The notes: generated from the letters alone by a model not told the origin. Shown: positions 1 to 8,447, numbered from the stretch's first letter. The stretch is DNA of 64,000 bases from Ruminiclostridium cellobioparum DSM 1351 = ATCC 15832 (GCF_000621505.1 NZ_JHYD01000003.1:248001-312000), one strand, 5' to 3'. Program-made: numbers and translations.

Positions 1-2
1 CC

Positions 3-257
3 AATATAATTTTTGTGCTTGCATTTTACCTGTTATACAATAAAAATAAATTCATAGGCCTGGGAGTTGGAGCCGTACTCAAATTTGGTGTACTTTTCCT
101 GGGAATAAGAATATTCCTCAATATTTTTTCGTTTCCCAAGTTTACCCAAAAGCTCTTTGAACTGTTCAGCTGGCCTCAGCTTTTAACAGCAGTCATAGGA
201 GGGCTGGTAGCAATACCTGTGATCTACAGTGTAAGAAAAGCACTTAAAATCAGATAA
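3..257 (+). CDS. C-terminal fragment of an integral membrane protein
   Basis: The reading frame is open from the left edge and ends at the TAA at 255-257, so the 5' part lies outside the window. About 85 residues are visible. They contain hydrophobic stretches consistent with three membrane segments: an N-terminal one, one around GVLFLGIRIFL, and a last one rich in Gly, Val and Ile before a basic tail (SVRKALKIR). A short multi-helix protein ending in a basic tail would fit an ECF-type substrate-binding (S) component, but no diagnostic motif is visible and I do not assign a substrate. The GTG at 15 is an internal codon, not a start. Confidence 0.55.
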   Translation, partial: NIIFVLAFYLLYNKNKFIGLGVGAVLKFGVLFLGIRIFLNIFSFPKFTQKLFELFSWPQLLTAVIGGLVAIPVIYSVRKALKIR

Positions 258-290
258 TAGAGATGAAAGCTTAGATGAAAATTTTATATG

Positions 291-404
291 ACCATCCAAA
301 TGTCAGAATACAATATAAACCATCCAAAATATAATTGGATGGTTTTAAATTTTAAAAATTGGGTGTTTTATAATGAAAAATAAATTATATAATATAATTG
401 GATG
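291..404 (+). promoter_or_regulatory. Repeated TTGGAT / ATCCAA motif upstream of the MocR gene
   Basis: Four copies of the same short motif lie between the first gene and the MocR gene: ACCATCCAA at 291-299, AACCATCCAA at 318-327, its perfect inverse TTGGATGGTT at 335-344, and TTGGATG at 398-404. The middle two form a 10-bp stem with a 7-nt loop. MocR regulators usually bind repeated sites near their own promoters, so this may be an autoregulatory operator. The 318-344 stem could also act as a weak terminator for the upstream gene. Confidence 0.45.
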
Positions 405-435
405 ATGCCAATTTGCAAATGGAGGACAATACCAT

Positions 436-1956
436 ATGGAAATCACTATCAATAGAGAGTCTAAATCGCCAATATACCTGCAAATAAAGAAGCAAATAGA
501 AGCCATGATCAATTCCGGGAAGCTTCCTCCCAATTTTATTCTTCCGGCAGAGAGAGTGCTGGGCGAAAGACTTAAGATCAACAGGAGTACGGTCATCAAG
601 GCATATATGGAGCTCAAGGCAGAGGGACTGGTAGAATCCAGGGTGGGAAGCGGAACAGTGGTTTTGGCGCCTTTCTCAAAAGACGGTATTCAGGAGAAAA
701 TGTACGTTCCGCCGCTCAGGTGGAACCAGCTGGAAAGCAGAAGAGTCACCAAATCCAATGAACAAACTATAAATAATATCCTGTCGGTATTTGAGAAGGA
801 GAAGGTGATCTCCTTTGCTTCGGGAGTTGCCTCGGAGGACAGCTATGATATGGAATTGCTGCAAAGCATTCAGACCCGGCTGCTGGAAAAATACAGGGAA
901 AAGGTTCTCATGCCCACACCTGTGGACGGCTGTTCCGAACTTAAGCATACAATAAGGTCCTATCTGCAGCAGAACGGGATTAATGCAGGTACAAAGCAAA
1001 TAATGGTCACTTCGGGTTCACAGCAGGCAGTTGAATTTTTGGCACGGCTGCTGATCGAGCCGGGAGATGTTGTTCTGGTGGAGGAACCCACCTATATAGG
1101 TGCCATTCAGGCCTTTGAGAGCTATGATGCCCGGCTCATAGGCATACCAATGGATGAAGAGGGTATAAGGCTGGACATACTTGAGACCTGCCTTGTCAAA
1201 TACAGACCGAAACTCATATACACACAGCCCACCTTCCACAATCCAACCGGTATGACCATGAGTCTGAACAGGAGGAAGGAATTGCTGAAGCTCGCATACT
1301 ATTACAATATTCCAATACTTGAAGATAACCCCTATGAAGAGCTTTATTACGAGGGAGAAAAGCTTCCTTCACTGAAAAGTTTGGACAATAATGATTATGT
1401 CATATATGTCAGTTCATTTTCAAAAACCATTTCCTTTAGTTTGAGAGTAGGCTATGTTGTTGCAGGTGAAAACATAATCAACAGGTTCATAAAGTTCAAG
1501 CAGATCACAGACATACAGACCAATACGCTTTCCCAGTATTTTGTACATGAATTTGTAGCACAGGGGTATCTGAAAAACCATCTTGAAAAAATCAGAAACA
1601 AATACAGGAAGAAGAGAGACCTTATGATAGCCCAACTCAATAAATGCAGTATTGAGGGAATGAGGATTTTTATTCCGGGCGGGGGATATTTTATATGGCT
1701 TGAACTGCCCAACAACATCAGAATGAATGAACTGATCAAGCTGCTGGGAGATAAGGGGATAATAGTGATGCCGGGGGATGTTTTTTATCCAAAGTACAAT
1801 ATAGAAAGCAACTTCATAAGGTTGAATTTTTCCTATCCCAAAGAACAGGATATAAAGGATGGGATAGAAAAACTGCTTGACTGTATAGTTAAATGCTCAA
1901 ACAGCAATGTCAAGGTCCGGCATCCTGTAGAAACAGTATTAAATCCATATTTGTAA
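436..1956 (+). CDS. MocR-family regulator (GntR helix-turn-helix fused to class I aminotransferase domain)
   Basis: The 506-residue protein has a GntR-type winged helix at about residues 10-75 (PIYLQIKKQIE, then RTTV-like INRSTVIKAYMELKAEG) joined to a fold-type I PLP aminotransferase domain. The PLP-binding lysine lies in SSFSKTISF, and the domain carries the usual NPTG motif (HNPTGM). Such proteins sense PLP or an amino acid adduct and regulate nearby genes. The gene next downstream is a related aminotransferase without the DNA-binding part, a likely target. The start at 436 follows a GGAGG at 420-424, although the spacing is slightly long. The physiological ligand cannot be read from the sequence. 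Confidence 0.85.
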   Translation: MEITINRESKSPIYLQIKKQIEAMINSGKLPPNFILPAERVLGERLKINRSTVIKAYMELKAEGLVESRVGSGTVVLAPFSKDGIQEKMYVPPLRWNQLESRRVTKSNEQTINNILSVFEKEKVISFASGVASEDSYDMELLQSIQTRLLEKYREKVLMPTPVDGCSELKHTIRSYLQQNGINAGTKQIMVTSGSQQAVEFLARLLIEPGDVVLVEEPTYIGAIQAFESYDARLIGIPMDEEGIRLDILETCLVKYRPKLIYTQPTFHNPTGMTMSLNRRKELLKLAYYYNIPILEDNPYEELYYEGEKLPSLKSLDNNDYVIYVSSFSKTISFSLRVGYVVAGENIINRFIKFKQITDIQTNTLSQYFVHEFVAQGYLKNHLEKIRNKYRKKRDLMIAQLNKCSIEGMRIFIPGGGYFIWLELPNNIRMNELIKLLGDKGIIVMPGDVFYPKYNIESNFIRLNFSYPKEQDIKDGIEKLLDCIVKCSNSNVKVRHPVETVLNPYL

Positions 1957-2023
1957 TGCTCTATAAAACTTTGATCATTTTATTATAATTTGTGCTGCCA
2001 GGACGCAGCAAACGGAGGTTGTT

Positions 2024-3202
2024 ATGTTTGCAAGGAGAACTGAGTTTTTAAAGGCATCGGAGGTCAGGGAACTGCTGAAACTTTCCGATTCGGATGAAAT
2101 CATATCCTTTGGAGGAGGACTGCCGGCTGAAGAATCTTTTCCGGTGGGAGAAATGCGTGAAATATGCAATCAAATATTGGAGGAAAGCGGTGTAAAGTCC
2201 ATGCAATATGCAATATCCGAGGGACATGCCGGCCTTCGGAATATTATCGTAAAACTTATGGAGGAAAAGGGAATACATACAAGTCCCGACGACATACTTA
2301 TAACCTCCGGTTCTCAGCAAGGACTTGATCTGACTGCCAAAGTTTTTTTGGACGAAGGCGATACCATACTCTGTGAAAGTCCCACATATTTATCTGCAAT
2401 TAATGCATTCAAACCTTTTTATCCCAGATTTGCCGAGATTGATATGGATGAGGAGGGACTTGTTCCGGAAGACCTTATAAGAAAAATTGAATCAAACAGC
2501 AGAATAAAATTTTTATATACCGTACCTGATTATCAGAATCCAACCGGGAGACGCCTGAGCCTGGAGAGAAGAAAAGAAATAGCTGAGATTGCAAACAAGT
2601 ATAAACTTATAATAATTGAAGATAGTCCATATAGTGAACTCTGTTTTGACAACAGGAAACTTCCCCCTTTAAAAAGCTTTGATACCCAGGGAAGAGTAAT
2701 ATATGTCAGCACGTTTTCAAAGACAGTTTGTCCGGGCTACAGGATCGGATGGGTATGTGCTCCGCAGGAGATTATCAATAAATATGTACTTTTCAAGCAG
2801 GGGACGGATATTCATACAAATTTCTTCGCTCAAATGCAAATTGCCCGCTACTATGAGAAATACGATATAAAGGAACACTTAAAGAGCAATATAGAAATTT
2901 ATAAAAGCAGAAGGGATACAATGCTGGATACCATTGAAAGGACCTTTCCCAAGGAGGTGGAGTATACTAGGCCTGAAGGCGGAATGTTCCTGTGGGTTAC
3001 ATTGCCTGAAAGCATCAATACCAGGGAACTTTTGGTAAAGTCCTTGAAAAGAGGGGTGGCTTTTGTTCAGGGAAGTGCATTTTTCCCCAACGGCGGGCAC
3101 GAAAATACAATGAGGTTGAATTTTTCAGGCATCAGGGAGGATAAGATCAGGAAGGGCATCAGCATCCTGGGAGAAATACTGAAGGAAGAAATTGATAAAT
3201 AA
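2024..3202 (+). CDS. PLP-dependent aminotransferase, 2-aminoadipate/aromatic type
   Basis: This 392-residue fold-type I aminotransferase resembles LysN-type and aromatic aminotransferases. Visible features are the TSGSQQGLDL motif near residue 95, YQNPTGR, the PLP lysine in STFSKTVCPGYR, and a C-terminal RLNFSG arginine region that binds the substrate carboxylate. It matches the catalytic half of the preceding MocR protein closely in layout but has no winged helix, so the two may derive from a common ancestor. A clear GGAGG precedes the ATG, and the gene lies 67 bp behind the MocR gene on the same strand. Its amino acid substrate is not determined by sequence. Confidence 0.85.
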   Translation: MFARRTEFLKASEVRELLKLSDSDEIISFGGGLPAEESFPVGEMREICNQILEESGVKSMQYAISEGHAGLRNIIVKLMEEKGIHTSPDDILITSGSQQGLDLTAKVFLDEGDTILCESPTYLSAINAFKPFYPRFAEIDMDEEGLVPEDLIRKIESNSRIKFLYTVPDYQNPTGRRLSLERRKEIAEIANKYKLIIIEDSPYSELCFDNRKLPPLKSFDTQGRVIYVSTFSKTVCPGYRIGWVCAPQEIINKYVLFKQGTDIHTNFFAQMQIARYYEKYDIKEHLKSNIEIYKSRRDTMLDTIERTFPKEVEYTRPEGGMFLWVTLPESINTRELLVKSLKRGVAFVQGSAFFPNGGHENTMRLNFSGIREDKIRKGISILGEILKEEIDK

Positions 3203-3319
3203 AGACTTTACCATAATAATTACTTGTCATTGCATCCCGCTAAAATCAACTAATGTAAACATGTTAACCCCGGATTCATACCATATATTAAGTAAACTAA
3301 AAAAGACGAGGTTAATATT

Positions 3320-4477
3320 ATGATATATCTGGACAATGCCGCTACATCCTTTCCAAAACCTGAAAATGTCTATACGTCAATGGAGAAATGCATTAAAACC
3401 TACTGTGCCAATCCCGGGAGAGGGAGCCATTCCATGTCTGTCCAAAGTTCATTGGAGGTAAATAGCACCCGTGAAAAATTGGCTTCGCTGCTTAAAACAA
3501 ACGATTCTTTAAACATATGTTTTACAAAAAATGCCACCGAAGCTTTAAATATGGCCATTCTGGGATGCCTGAAAGAAGGTGACCATGTCATAACAACATG
3601 CATGGAGCATAATTCTGTGCTGAGGCCTCTGAAAACTCTGGAAAAATATAATGGCATAAAGCTGACTATAGTTGAGGGTGACGGGGTGGGAAGAATAGAT
3701 CCCTTTATAATAAAGAGACATTTAAATAAGAAAACCAGACTTATAGCGTGTACTCTTTCGTCAAATGTAAACGGAATTATTATGCCTGTCCGGGAAATAA
3801 GCAAAATAGCAGAAAGCAAAGGTATATTATTCCTTTTGGACGCATCCCAGGGCTTGGGCAGCATAGATATTGATCTTGGAAGGATATACACAAGCATGCT
3901 TGCCTTTCCCGGACATAAAGGACTGCTGGGGCCCCAGGGGACAGGGGGCTTGTACGTCTCGTCGGGAGTCCGGCTGAACCCCTTGATGAGCGGCGGGACA
4001 GGGAGTAAATCGGAATATTTGCTGCAGCCTGATATAATGCCTGACAGGTTTGAAAGCGGGACTCTTAATACTCCCGGTATAGTCGGGTTGGGCGCCGGCG
4101 TTGAATTTGTACTTAAAACAGGTTTATCCGAAATAAAGAGGAAAAAGGATACGCTGATAAAGAGGCTCAATGACGGCCTTTCACAAAACAGAAGCATTAA
4201 ACTGTATAATCCTCAAGACGTTAACGAAAATTCCGGGATTGTGGCTTTTAATGTCAAGGATACCGATTCGTCCGAGATATGTGCACTTCTGGATAAAAGG
4301 TATTCAATAGAATGCAGATCCGGACTGCACTGTGCCCCTCTTGCCCATAAGCATTTTAATACAAATAAGACAGGTATGATCAGATTGAGTGTGGGATATT
4401 TTAATACAATGGATGAAATTGATAATACAATTTTGGCAATTAACCGTATAATATATGATGTGGTTAATAAATATTAA
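3320..4477 (+). CDS. Cysteine desulfurase family protein (class V aminotransferase)
   Basis: The 385-residue protein begins with the family signature IYLDNAATSFPKP. It has the PLP lysine in FPGHKGLLGPQG and a candidate persulfide cysteine in SGLHCAPLAHK near the C-terminus. These features fit the NifS/SufS-like group, specifically the shorter branch often annotated as cysteine desulfurase or selenocysteine lyase-like in Firmicutes. The expected reaction is removal of sulfur from cysteine to give alanine and an enzyme persulfide. No IscU, SufBCD or thiI gene lies beside it, so the sulfur acceptor is unknown. A GAGG at 3308-3311 supports the ATG. Confidence 0.85.
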   Translation: MIYLDNAATSFPKPENVYTSMEKCIKTYCANPGRGSHSMSVQSSLEVNSTREKLASLLKTNDSLNICFTKNATEALNMAILGCLKEGDHVITTCMEHNSVLRPLKTLEKYNGIKLTIVEGDGVGRIDPFIIKRHLNKKTRLIACTLSSNVNGIIMPVREISKIAESKGILFLLDASQGLGSIDIDLGRIYTSMLAFPGHKGLLGPQGTGGLYVSSGVRLNPLMSGGTGSKSEYLLQPDIMPDRFESGTLNTPGIVGLGAGVEFVLKTGLSEIKRKKDTLIKRLNDGLSQNRSIKLYNPQDVNENSGIVAFNVKDTDSSEICALLDKRYSIECRSGLHCAPLAHKHFNTNKTGMIRLSVGYFNTMDEIDNTILAINRIIYDVVNKY

Positions 4478-4596
4478 GTAAATTGATTAGAATATTAAAA
4501 ATATTAATAAGTTGATTAAATATTTTTAAATTACTTGTAGACAAATATATCATCCGGGTGTATAATTTACCTATATTAATCTTGGAGGTAAAAAAA

Positions 4597-4770
4597 ATGG
4601 ATAATAAATTTAAAAAACTGATAACCGTTATCGTTATGATCTTTTTATTTATAATTGCATTGAGAATTGTTGGCTGGGTACTCAGTCTGATTTTACCTGT
4701 TGCAATTATCGGTGTGATTGGCTACATTGTTTTCAGACTCATAAACAAAGGCAGTGCCCGGAAATATTAA
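4597..4770 (+). CDS. Small hydrophobic membrane protein
   Basis: The start at 4597 is preferred over an upstream in-frame ATG at 4558 because TGGAGG lies about 7 nt in front of it. The product has 57 residues: a short basic N-terminus (MDNKFKKL), a hydrophobic stretch of about 45 residues with room for two membrane passes, and a basic tail (NKGSARKY). No family is recognised. Confidence 0.6.
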   Translation: MDNKFKKLITVIVMIFLFIIALRIVGWVLSLILPVAIIGVIGYIVFRLINKGSARKY

Positions 4771-4805
4771 TGATGTTGTACCTTCACTTAAATATTTTAG
4801 ATGAG

Positions 4806-4841
4806 ACAGTCGTTATTGGAAACCAGTAAGGGCTGTTTTTT
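4806..4841 (+). terminator. Rho-independent terminator
   Basis: A stem between 4806 and 4836 pairs ACAG...TTATTGG with CCAGTAA...CTGT, with several G-U pairs, and is followed by a run of six T. It ends the transcript of the small membrane protein. Confidence 0.6.
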
Positions 4842-4942
4842 CAATACACAATAAATAAAAGCGGCTTTGGCACTTTTGATTTTATGCCGATATATATAAT
4901 ATGAGACCTATATATTTTCAGATCCGGTGAGGAGGTGGCACT

Positions 4943-5125
4943 ATGAAAATTGACAGAGTATCAAAAGTATATCCGGTATCAAGAATTTTAAAAACAGACA
5001 GCTTGATACATCAAAAGAGCCAGGAAAAAGAGAAGGAGGACAGAGATTTTGAAAAAGCCCTGTTGTTGAAAAAAAGAGATAAGGCGTCTGGAACCAACAA
5101 ACAGAGCCAAAAACATGAAAGCTAG
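4943..5125 (+). CDS. Small hydrophilic protein, unknown function
   Basis: The gene encodes 60 residues rich in Lys, Glu, Gln and Ser with no membrane segment. A very strong GAGGAGGTGG ribosome binding site lies just before the ATG, which is the main reason to accept it. The charged middle (QEKEKEDRDFEKALLLKK) could form a short helix. I recognise no family. Confidence 0.55.
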   Translation: MKIDRVSKVYPVSRILKTDSLIHQKSQEKEKEDRDFEKALLLKKRDKASGTNKQSQKHES

Positions 5126-5209
5126 TAATAAAAACCCAGATCCTTTGTAAAAGTGATATATAAATTCACTGATAACGGATTTTTATGAGGCGAAATTTGC
5201 TATTTTATC

Positions 5210-5238
5210 TTTACATTGAAAATTTGATATGTTATAAT
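5210..5238 (+). promoter_or_regulatory. Sigma-A type promoter of tRNA-Pro
   Basis: TTTACA at 5210-5215 and TATAAT at 5233-5238 are separated by 17 bp and lie just upstream of the tRNA gene. Confidence 0.65.
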
Positions 5239-5251
5239 GATTGAGCGTTAT

Positions 5252-5329
5252 CGGGATGTAGCTCAGTTTGGCTAGAGTGCTTGCTTGGGGTGCAAGAGGT
5301 CGCGTGTTCAAGTCACGTCATTCCGACCA
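5252..5329 (+). tRNA. tRNA-Pro (anticodon GGG)
   Basis: The 7-bp acceptor stem CGGGATG pairs with CATTCCG, with one G-U pair. The anticodon stem CTTGC/GCAAG closes a seven-base loop TTGGGGT that reads GGG, the T-arm GTGTTCAAGTCAC is present, and CCA is encoded. It therefore reads CCC/CCU proline codons. Confidence 0.95.
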
Positions 5330-5331
5330 AG

Positions 5332-5367
5332 AGACATATCTTCCGTCAAGGGGAGGTATGTCTTTTT
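5332..5367 (+). terminator. Terminator behind tRNA-Pro
   Basis: AGACATATCTTCC pairs with GGAGGTATGTCT around a short loop, and five T follow. Confidence 0.7.
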
Positions 5368-5385
5368 CTGTGTCCAAAAGGGTGG

Positions 5386-5630
5386 TATTCGGGTTCAAAA
5401 AATTGATTCAAAAAATCTATGGAAGGTGGTTAACCTTTCTGTAAAGGAGCAGCAGAAGGGGTTTGTGGCAACAAATACCCAAAGCCTCCTGGAAGCATAT
5501 GCTACAGTCACTTCAGGGAAAAGCAGCACTCGCCAAGGCCATTGAGTATTTGCGCACTGAGCCATGCGGCCCGGCAAAATACTGCTGGCTTTCTTACGGG
5601 GAGGAAATCGTCTCTGTGTTGGAATTGTAA
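5386..5630 (+). pseudogene. Remnant of a GNAT (spermidine/spermine-type) N-acetyltransferase
   Basis: The first part encodes IDSKNLWKVVNLSVKEQQ and then FVATNTQSLLEAY, which is the N-terminal pattern of BltD-like acetyltransferases (a residue pair like W-x-x, then EQ-x-x-FVA-x-N). Around 5515-5525 the frame changes and the sequence jumps straight to a C-terminal piece, ALAKAIEYLRTEPCG followed by AKYCWLSYGEE, ending at the TAA at 5628. The central acetyl-CoA binding part (the R/Q-x-x-G-x-G/A loop) is absent, and no start codon with a ribosome binding site is visible. I read this as a gene with an internal deletion that removed about half of it. Confidence 0.65.
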
Positions 5631-5644
5631 TATCACAACATAAC

Positions 5645-5683
5645 AAAAAAGAATGGGTTGCAAACTTGAACCCATTCTTTTTT
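5645..5683. terminator. Bidirectional terminator between the GNAT remnant and the AGCS gene
   Basis: Perfect 15-bp arms (5645-5659 and 5669-5683) with A-runs and T-runs at the two ends can terminate transcription from both sides. It closes the AGCS transporter gene on the minus strand. Confidence 0.8.
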
Positions 5684-5695
5684 ATTGTTATTATT

Positions 5696-7105
5696 TTAAT
5701 TTCTGTTCACTGATTTTTTTAAATACTTTCTTGTTTCAACAGCTACAACACCGCTGAGGGCTATAAGAGCAATCAGATTTGGAAATGCCATCATTCCGTT
5801 GAATATATCGGAAATATTCCAAACAATCTCAATTGTCATAAAGGGACCGGCAAATACGGCTATGATGTATATCCAGCGGTAGACTTTGACTGTTTTCATA
5901 TTTCCGTTTGTAAGGTATTCCATACAGCGTTCGGCGTAGTAGTTCCAGCCTATGATAGTGGTAAATGCAAAGAAAACCAGGCTTATCATAAGTATAAAGG
6001 AACCCAGGGAGGGAGCGAAGCTGAAACCTGACCGGAAGGCATTTTGTGTCACTGCCGCACCTTTCAGACCTATATTCCAGGAGCCTGTCGTTATAATACA
6101 AAGACCTGTCATGGTACAAATTATTATTGTGTCCACGAATGTACCTGTCATGGATACAAGGCCCTGTCGTACCGGTTCATGGGTCTTTGCGGCAGCAGCT
6201 GCTATGGGCGCACTTCCCAGACCTGATTCATTTGAGAAGATACCGCGCGCAATACCCTTTTGCATGGCCACAAGCATTGCGCCCAGCGCTCCGCCGCCTA
6301 TGGCACGCAAACCGAAAGCTCCTTCAAATACTTCAACAATGGCAGCAGGTATGGCTTTATAATTTGCAAACACTACGATCAATGTAGCTATTATATAAAA
6401 GATAGCCATGAATGGTACAATTATTTCCGATACGCTTGCTATTCTTTTTAATCCACCGATTATGACCAGCCCTGCGCAGAGTGTCACAACGATTGCAGTA
6501 ATTACTATTGTCCATGAATAGTCCCTTCCCAAAAGGGAAACGGTCCATTCATTATTTTTGTCAAAATAATTGTGAACAGCATCTGAAATACCATTGATCT
6601 GTACGAAAGTTCCAATACCCATGAGTCCCGCGGCGGCCCCGAAGAAGGCAAAAGCTTTTGCAAGCCATCTCCAGCGCCTGCCCATACCGTTTTCTATGTA
6701 GTAGAAAGGTCCGCCCAATACATGACCGTCGCTGTCCACCGTACGGTATTTTATGGCAAGGAGTCCTTCTGCATATTTTGTCGCCATACCAAAAAAGGCT
6801 GCGATCCACATCCAGAAAAGTGCTCCCGGACCGCCCGCAACAATTGCGGTGGCAACACCCACGATATTGCCGGTTCCGATGGTGGCCGACAGAGCGGTAC
6901 ATAAGGCTCCGAAGCTGGATACTTCTCCTGTTCCGCCTTCTTCATTTTTAACCATATACTTTAATGCACGGGGGAGATGTCTTACCTGTAACAGACCGGT
7001 GCGGACTGTCATTAAAATTCCTACCAATAAAACCAGGATTATGAGGGGGAGCCCCCAAACAATACCATCAAACCAGGTTACAAAACTATTGATTTGTTCT
7101 AACAT
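5696..7105 (-). CDS. AGCS family amino acid:cation symporter (alanine/glycine)
   Basis: This 469-residue polytopic membrane protein belongs to the alanine or glycine:cation symporter family. The family signatures GTGNIVGVATAI, PGALFWMWIAAFFGM and GIFSNESGLGSAP are all present, and the length is normal. It imports alanine or glycine with sodium or protons. On its own strand the leader contains a glycine riboswitch aptamer (7201-7284) and a terminator (7141-7170), so glycine is the more likely physiological substrate and should control expression. It is a single-gene transcript. Confidence 0.9.
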   Translation of the reverse strand: MLEQINSFVTWFDGIVWGLPLIILVLLVGILMTVRTGLLQVRHLPRALKYMVKNEEGGTGEVSSFGALCTALSATIGTGNIVGVATAIVAGGPGALFWMWIAAFFGMATKYAEGLLAIKYRTVDSDGHVLGGPFYYIENGMGRRWRWLAKAFAFFGAAAGLMGIGTFVQINGISDAVHNYFDKNNEWTVSLLGRDYSWTIVITAIVVTLCAGLVIIGGLKRIASVSEIIVPFMAIFYIIATLIVVFANYKAIPAAIVEVFEGAFGLRAIGGGALGAMLVAMQKGIARGIFSNESGLGSAPIAAAAAKTHEPVRQGLVSMTGTFVDTIIICTMTGLCIITTGSWNIGLKGAAVTQNAFRSGFSFAPSLGSFILMISLVFFAFTTIIGWNYYAERCMEYLTNGNMKTVKVYRWIYIIAVFAGPFMTIEIVWNISDIFNGMMAFPNLIALIALSGVVAVETRKYLKKSVNRN

Positions 7106-7140
7106 AAATTTTTGACCAATCCCTTCTTGAATTTTTGAAA

Positions 7141-7170
7141 ATCAAAAAAGCCAAAACATTTTGTTTTGGC
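7141..7170 (-). terminator. Terminator of the glycine riboswitch expression platform
   Basis: On the minus strand GCCAAAACA pairs with TGTTTTGGC around a 3-nt loop and is followed by six T. It lies between the aptamer and the AGCS start codon, the normal place for a riboswitch-controlled terminator. Confidence 0.75.
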
Positions 7171-7200
7171 CCTCAAAAGAGAAAGACATCAAGCTGAAAA

Positions 7201-7284
7201 GCTCTGTCCTTTTGCCTGAGAGACCGGAAAAGCCACACTTTTCCTTGCACCTTCGGCGCCCAATAGCTGGGACTCTCCAGAGAG
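7201..7284 (-). promoter_or_regulatory. Glycine riboswitch (single aptamer)
   Basis: The minus strand carries the conserved gcvT-element blocks in order: CTGGAGAGTCCC, GCGCCGAAGGTGCAA, and CTCTCAGGCAAAAGGACAGA. The ends GCTCT and AGAGC pair as P1. Only one aptamer is seen, whereas many glycine riboswitches are tandem. The next sequence downstream is the terminator and then the AGCS transporter gene. Confidence 0.9.
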
Positions 7285-7431
7285 CAGTTTGATAAATAGA
7301 TAAATTTATTTTAGCGGAATAAATTTATAAATTGATAAAACTCGCAATAATTAATTTAACATAATATACATTGGAGGGCAAAAGTTTTTTTTACCAGCTG
7401 GTAAATTTGGCGATACAACCAAATAGAAAGC

Positions 7432-7704
7432 ATGATTTTAGTGAATAATATCCAAAAGTACAGGAGATTTTGCCGGCAGCTTTTTTTCAGTCTGTATCCG
7501 AGCAATAAAAAACTGCTTCTTTTTTTGACAACCGGGATTTTGGGAGGATTTACAACCTTCTCAACCTTCAGTCTGGAGACGGTGAATCTATACCAAAGCG
7601 GAAATATGCTCTATGCCGCATTAAATATAATTTTTAACATTGTTTTTTGCATTTCAGGTGCATTCCTGGGAAAAATACTGGCTGGAATTATTGCAAACGC
7701 ATGA
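7432..7704 (+). pseudogene. crcB: Truncated or frameshifted CrcB-type fluoride channel
   Basis: The C-terminal half of CrcB/Fluc is clear: GILGGFTTFSTFSLE followed by a last membrane pass ending GKILAGIIANA. The open frame has only 90 residues, whereas CrcB proteins have about 115-130. The first two membrane helices are missing. In a shifted frame just upstream, TGDFAGSFFSV can be read, which resembles the conserved N-x-x-GSF-x-x-G region, so one or more frameshifts probably broke the gene. No good ribosome binding site precedes the ATG. It is most likely non-functional, since Fluc channels need four helices per subunit. Confidence 0.6.
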
Positions 7705-7715
7705 TTTATCAGTGC

Positions 7716-8447
7716 TTACAACATTTCTACGGCAGTGCCCAAAATTTTACCTGCAGAGTCGTTGATTACAATATCCGCTTTGGAGTCATAAGGTGTCGGG
7801 CTTTTATTAATCAATACGAGCTTACTTCCCTGGAAATAAGTTATCAGGCCGGCGGCCGGATAAACTACCAGTGAAGTACCGCCTATTATCATGACGTCGG
7901 CCTGTTTTATGGCACTGACGGCACCGTTTACGACGCTGTCCTCCAGGGCCTCTTCATACAGGACGACATCAGGCTTTATGATGCCCCCGCAGACAGTACA
8001 GAGGGGGATGTCCTCCGAACCGACTATATATTCGAGCCCGTAAAACTTGTTGCAGTTCATGCAAAAATTGCGATGGATTGAACCGTGCAGTTCATAAACT
8101 TTTTTACTTCCTGCAAGCTGGTGAAGTCCGTCAATATTTTGAGTAATAACTGCTTTGAGTTTTCCTTTTTCCTCCAGAATCGCAAGTGCCTTATGCCCAG
8201 GGTTGGGGGACGCATTTTTGAAAATCATTTTCTCTTTATAGTATTTGAAAAACTCAGCTGTGTGAGATATAAAAAAGCTATGGGAGAGCATGGTTTCAGG
8301 AGGGTATTCAAACCCCAGGGCTGTCTTGTAAAGGCCGTTTTCCGAACGGAAATCGGCTATTCCCGATTCGGTGCTCATACCTGCACCTCCGAAAAAGACA
8401 ATATTATTGCTGCCCTTTAAAATTTCGGATAACTGTTTTACATCCAC
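7716..8447 (-). CDS. NAD-dependent protein deacylase, sirtuin (Sir2/CobB)
   Basis: This 243-residue sirtuin has the NAD-binding motif GAGMSTESGIADFRS at about residue 20, the catalytic TQNIDGLHQLAG, and the histidine of YELHGS. A zinc-binding module follows with two Cys pairs (CMNC and CTVC). It removes acyl groups from lysines of cytoplasmic proteins using NAD. The minus-strand gene stands alone, convergent with the CrcB remnant. Its length and all key residues are normal. Confidence 0.9.
   Translation of the reverse strand: MDVKQLSEILKGSNNIVFFGGAGMSTESGIADFRSENGLYKTALGFEYPPETMLSHSFFISHTAEFFKYYKEKMIFKNASPNPGHKALAILEEKGKLKAVITQNIDGLHQLAGSKKVYELHGSIHRNFCMNCNKFYGLEYIVGSEDIPLCTVCGGIIKPDVVLYEEALEDSVVNGAVSAIKQADVMIIGGTSLVVYPAAGLITYFQGSKLVLINKSPTPYDSKADIVINDSAGKILGTAVEML

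Noticed and set aside
5285-5545. An open frame starting inside tRNA-Pro
   Set aside because: Its first part is tRNA and terminator sequence; only the later part is real homology, listed as a GNAT pseudogene.
6000-7100. Several plus-strand frames of 60-136 codons opposite the AGCS gene
   Set aside because: They are low-complexity antisense shadows without ribosome binding sites or recognisable motifs.
7285-7400. A second glycine aptamer upstream of the first
   Set aside because: No GGAGAG ... GCCGAAGG ... CTCAGGCAAAAGG blocks are visible beyond the single aptamer.
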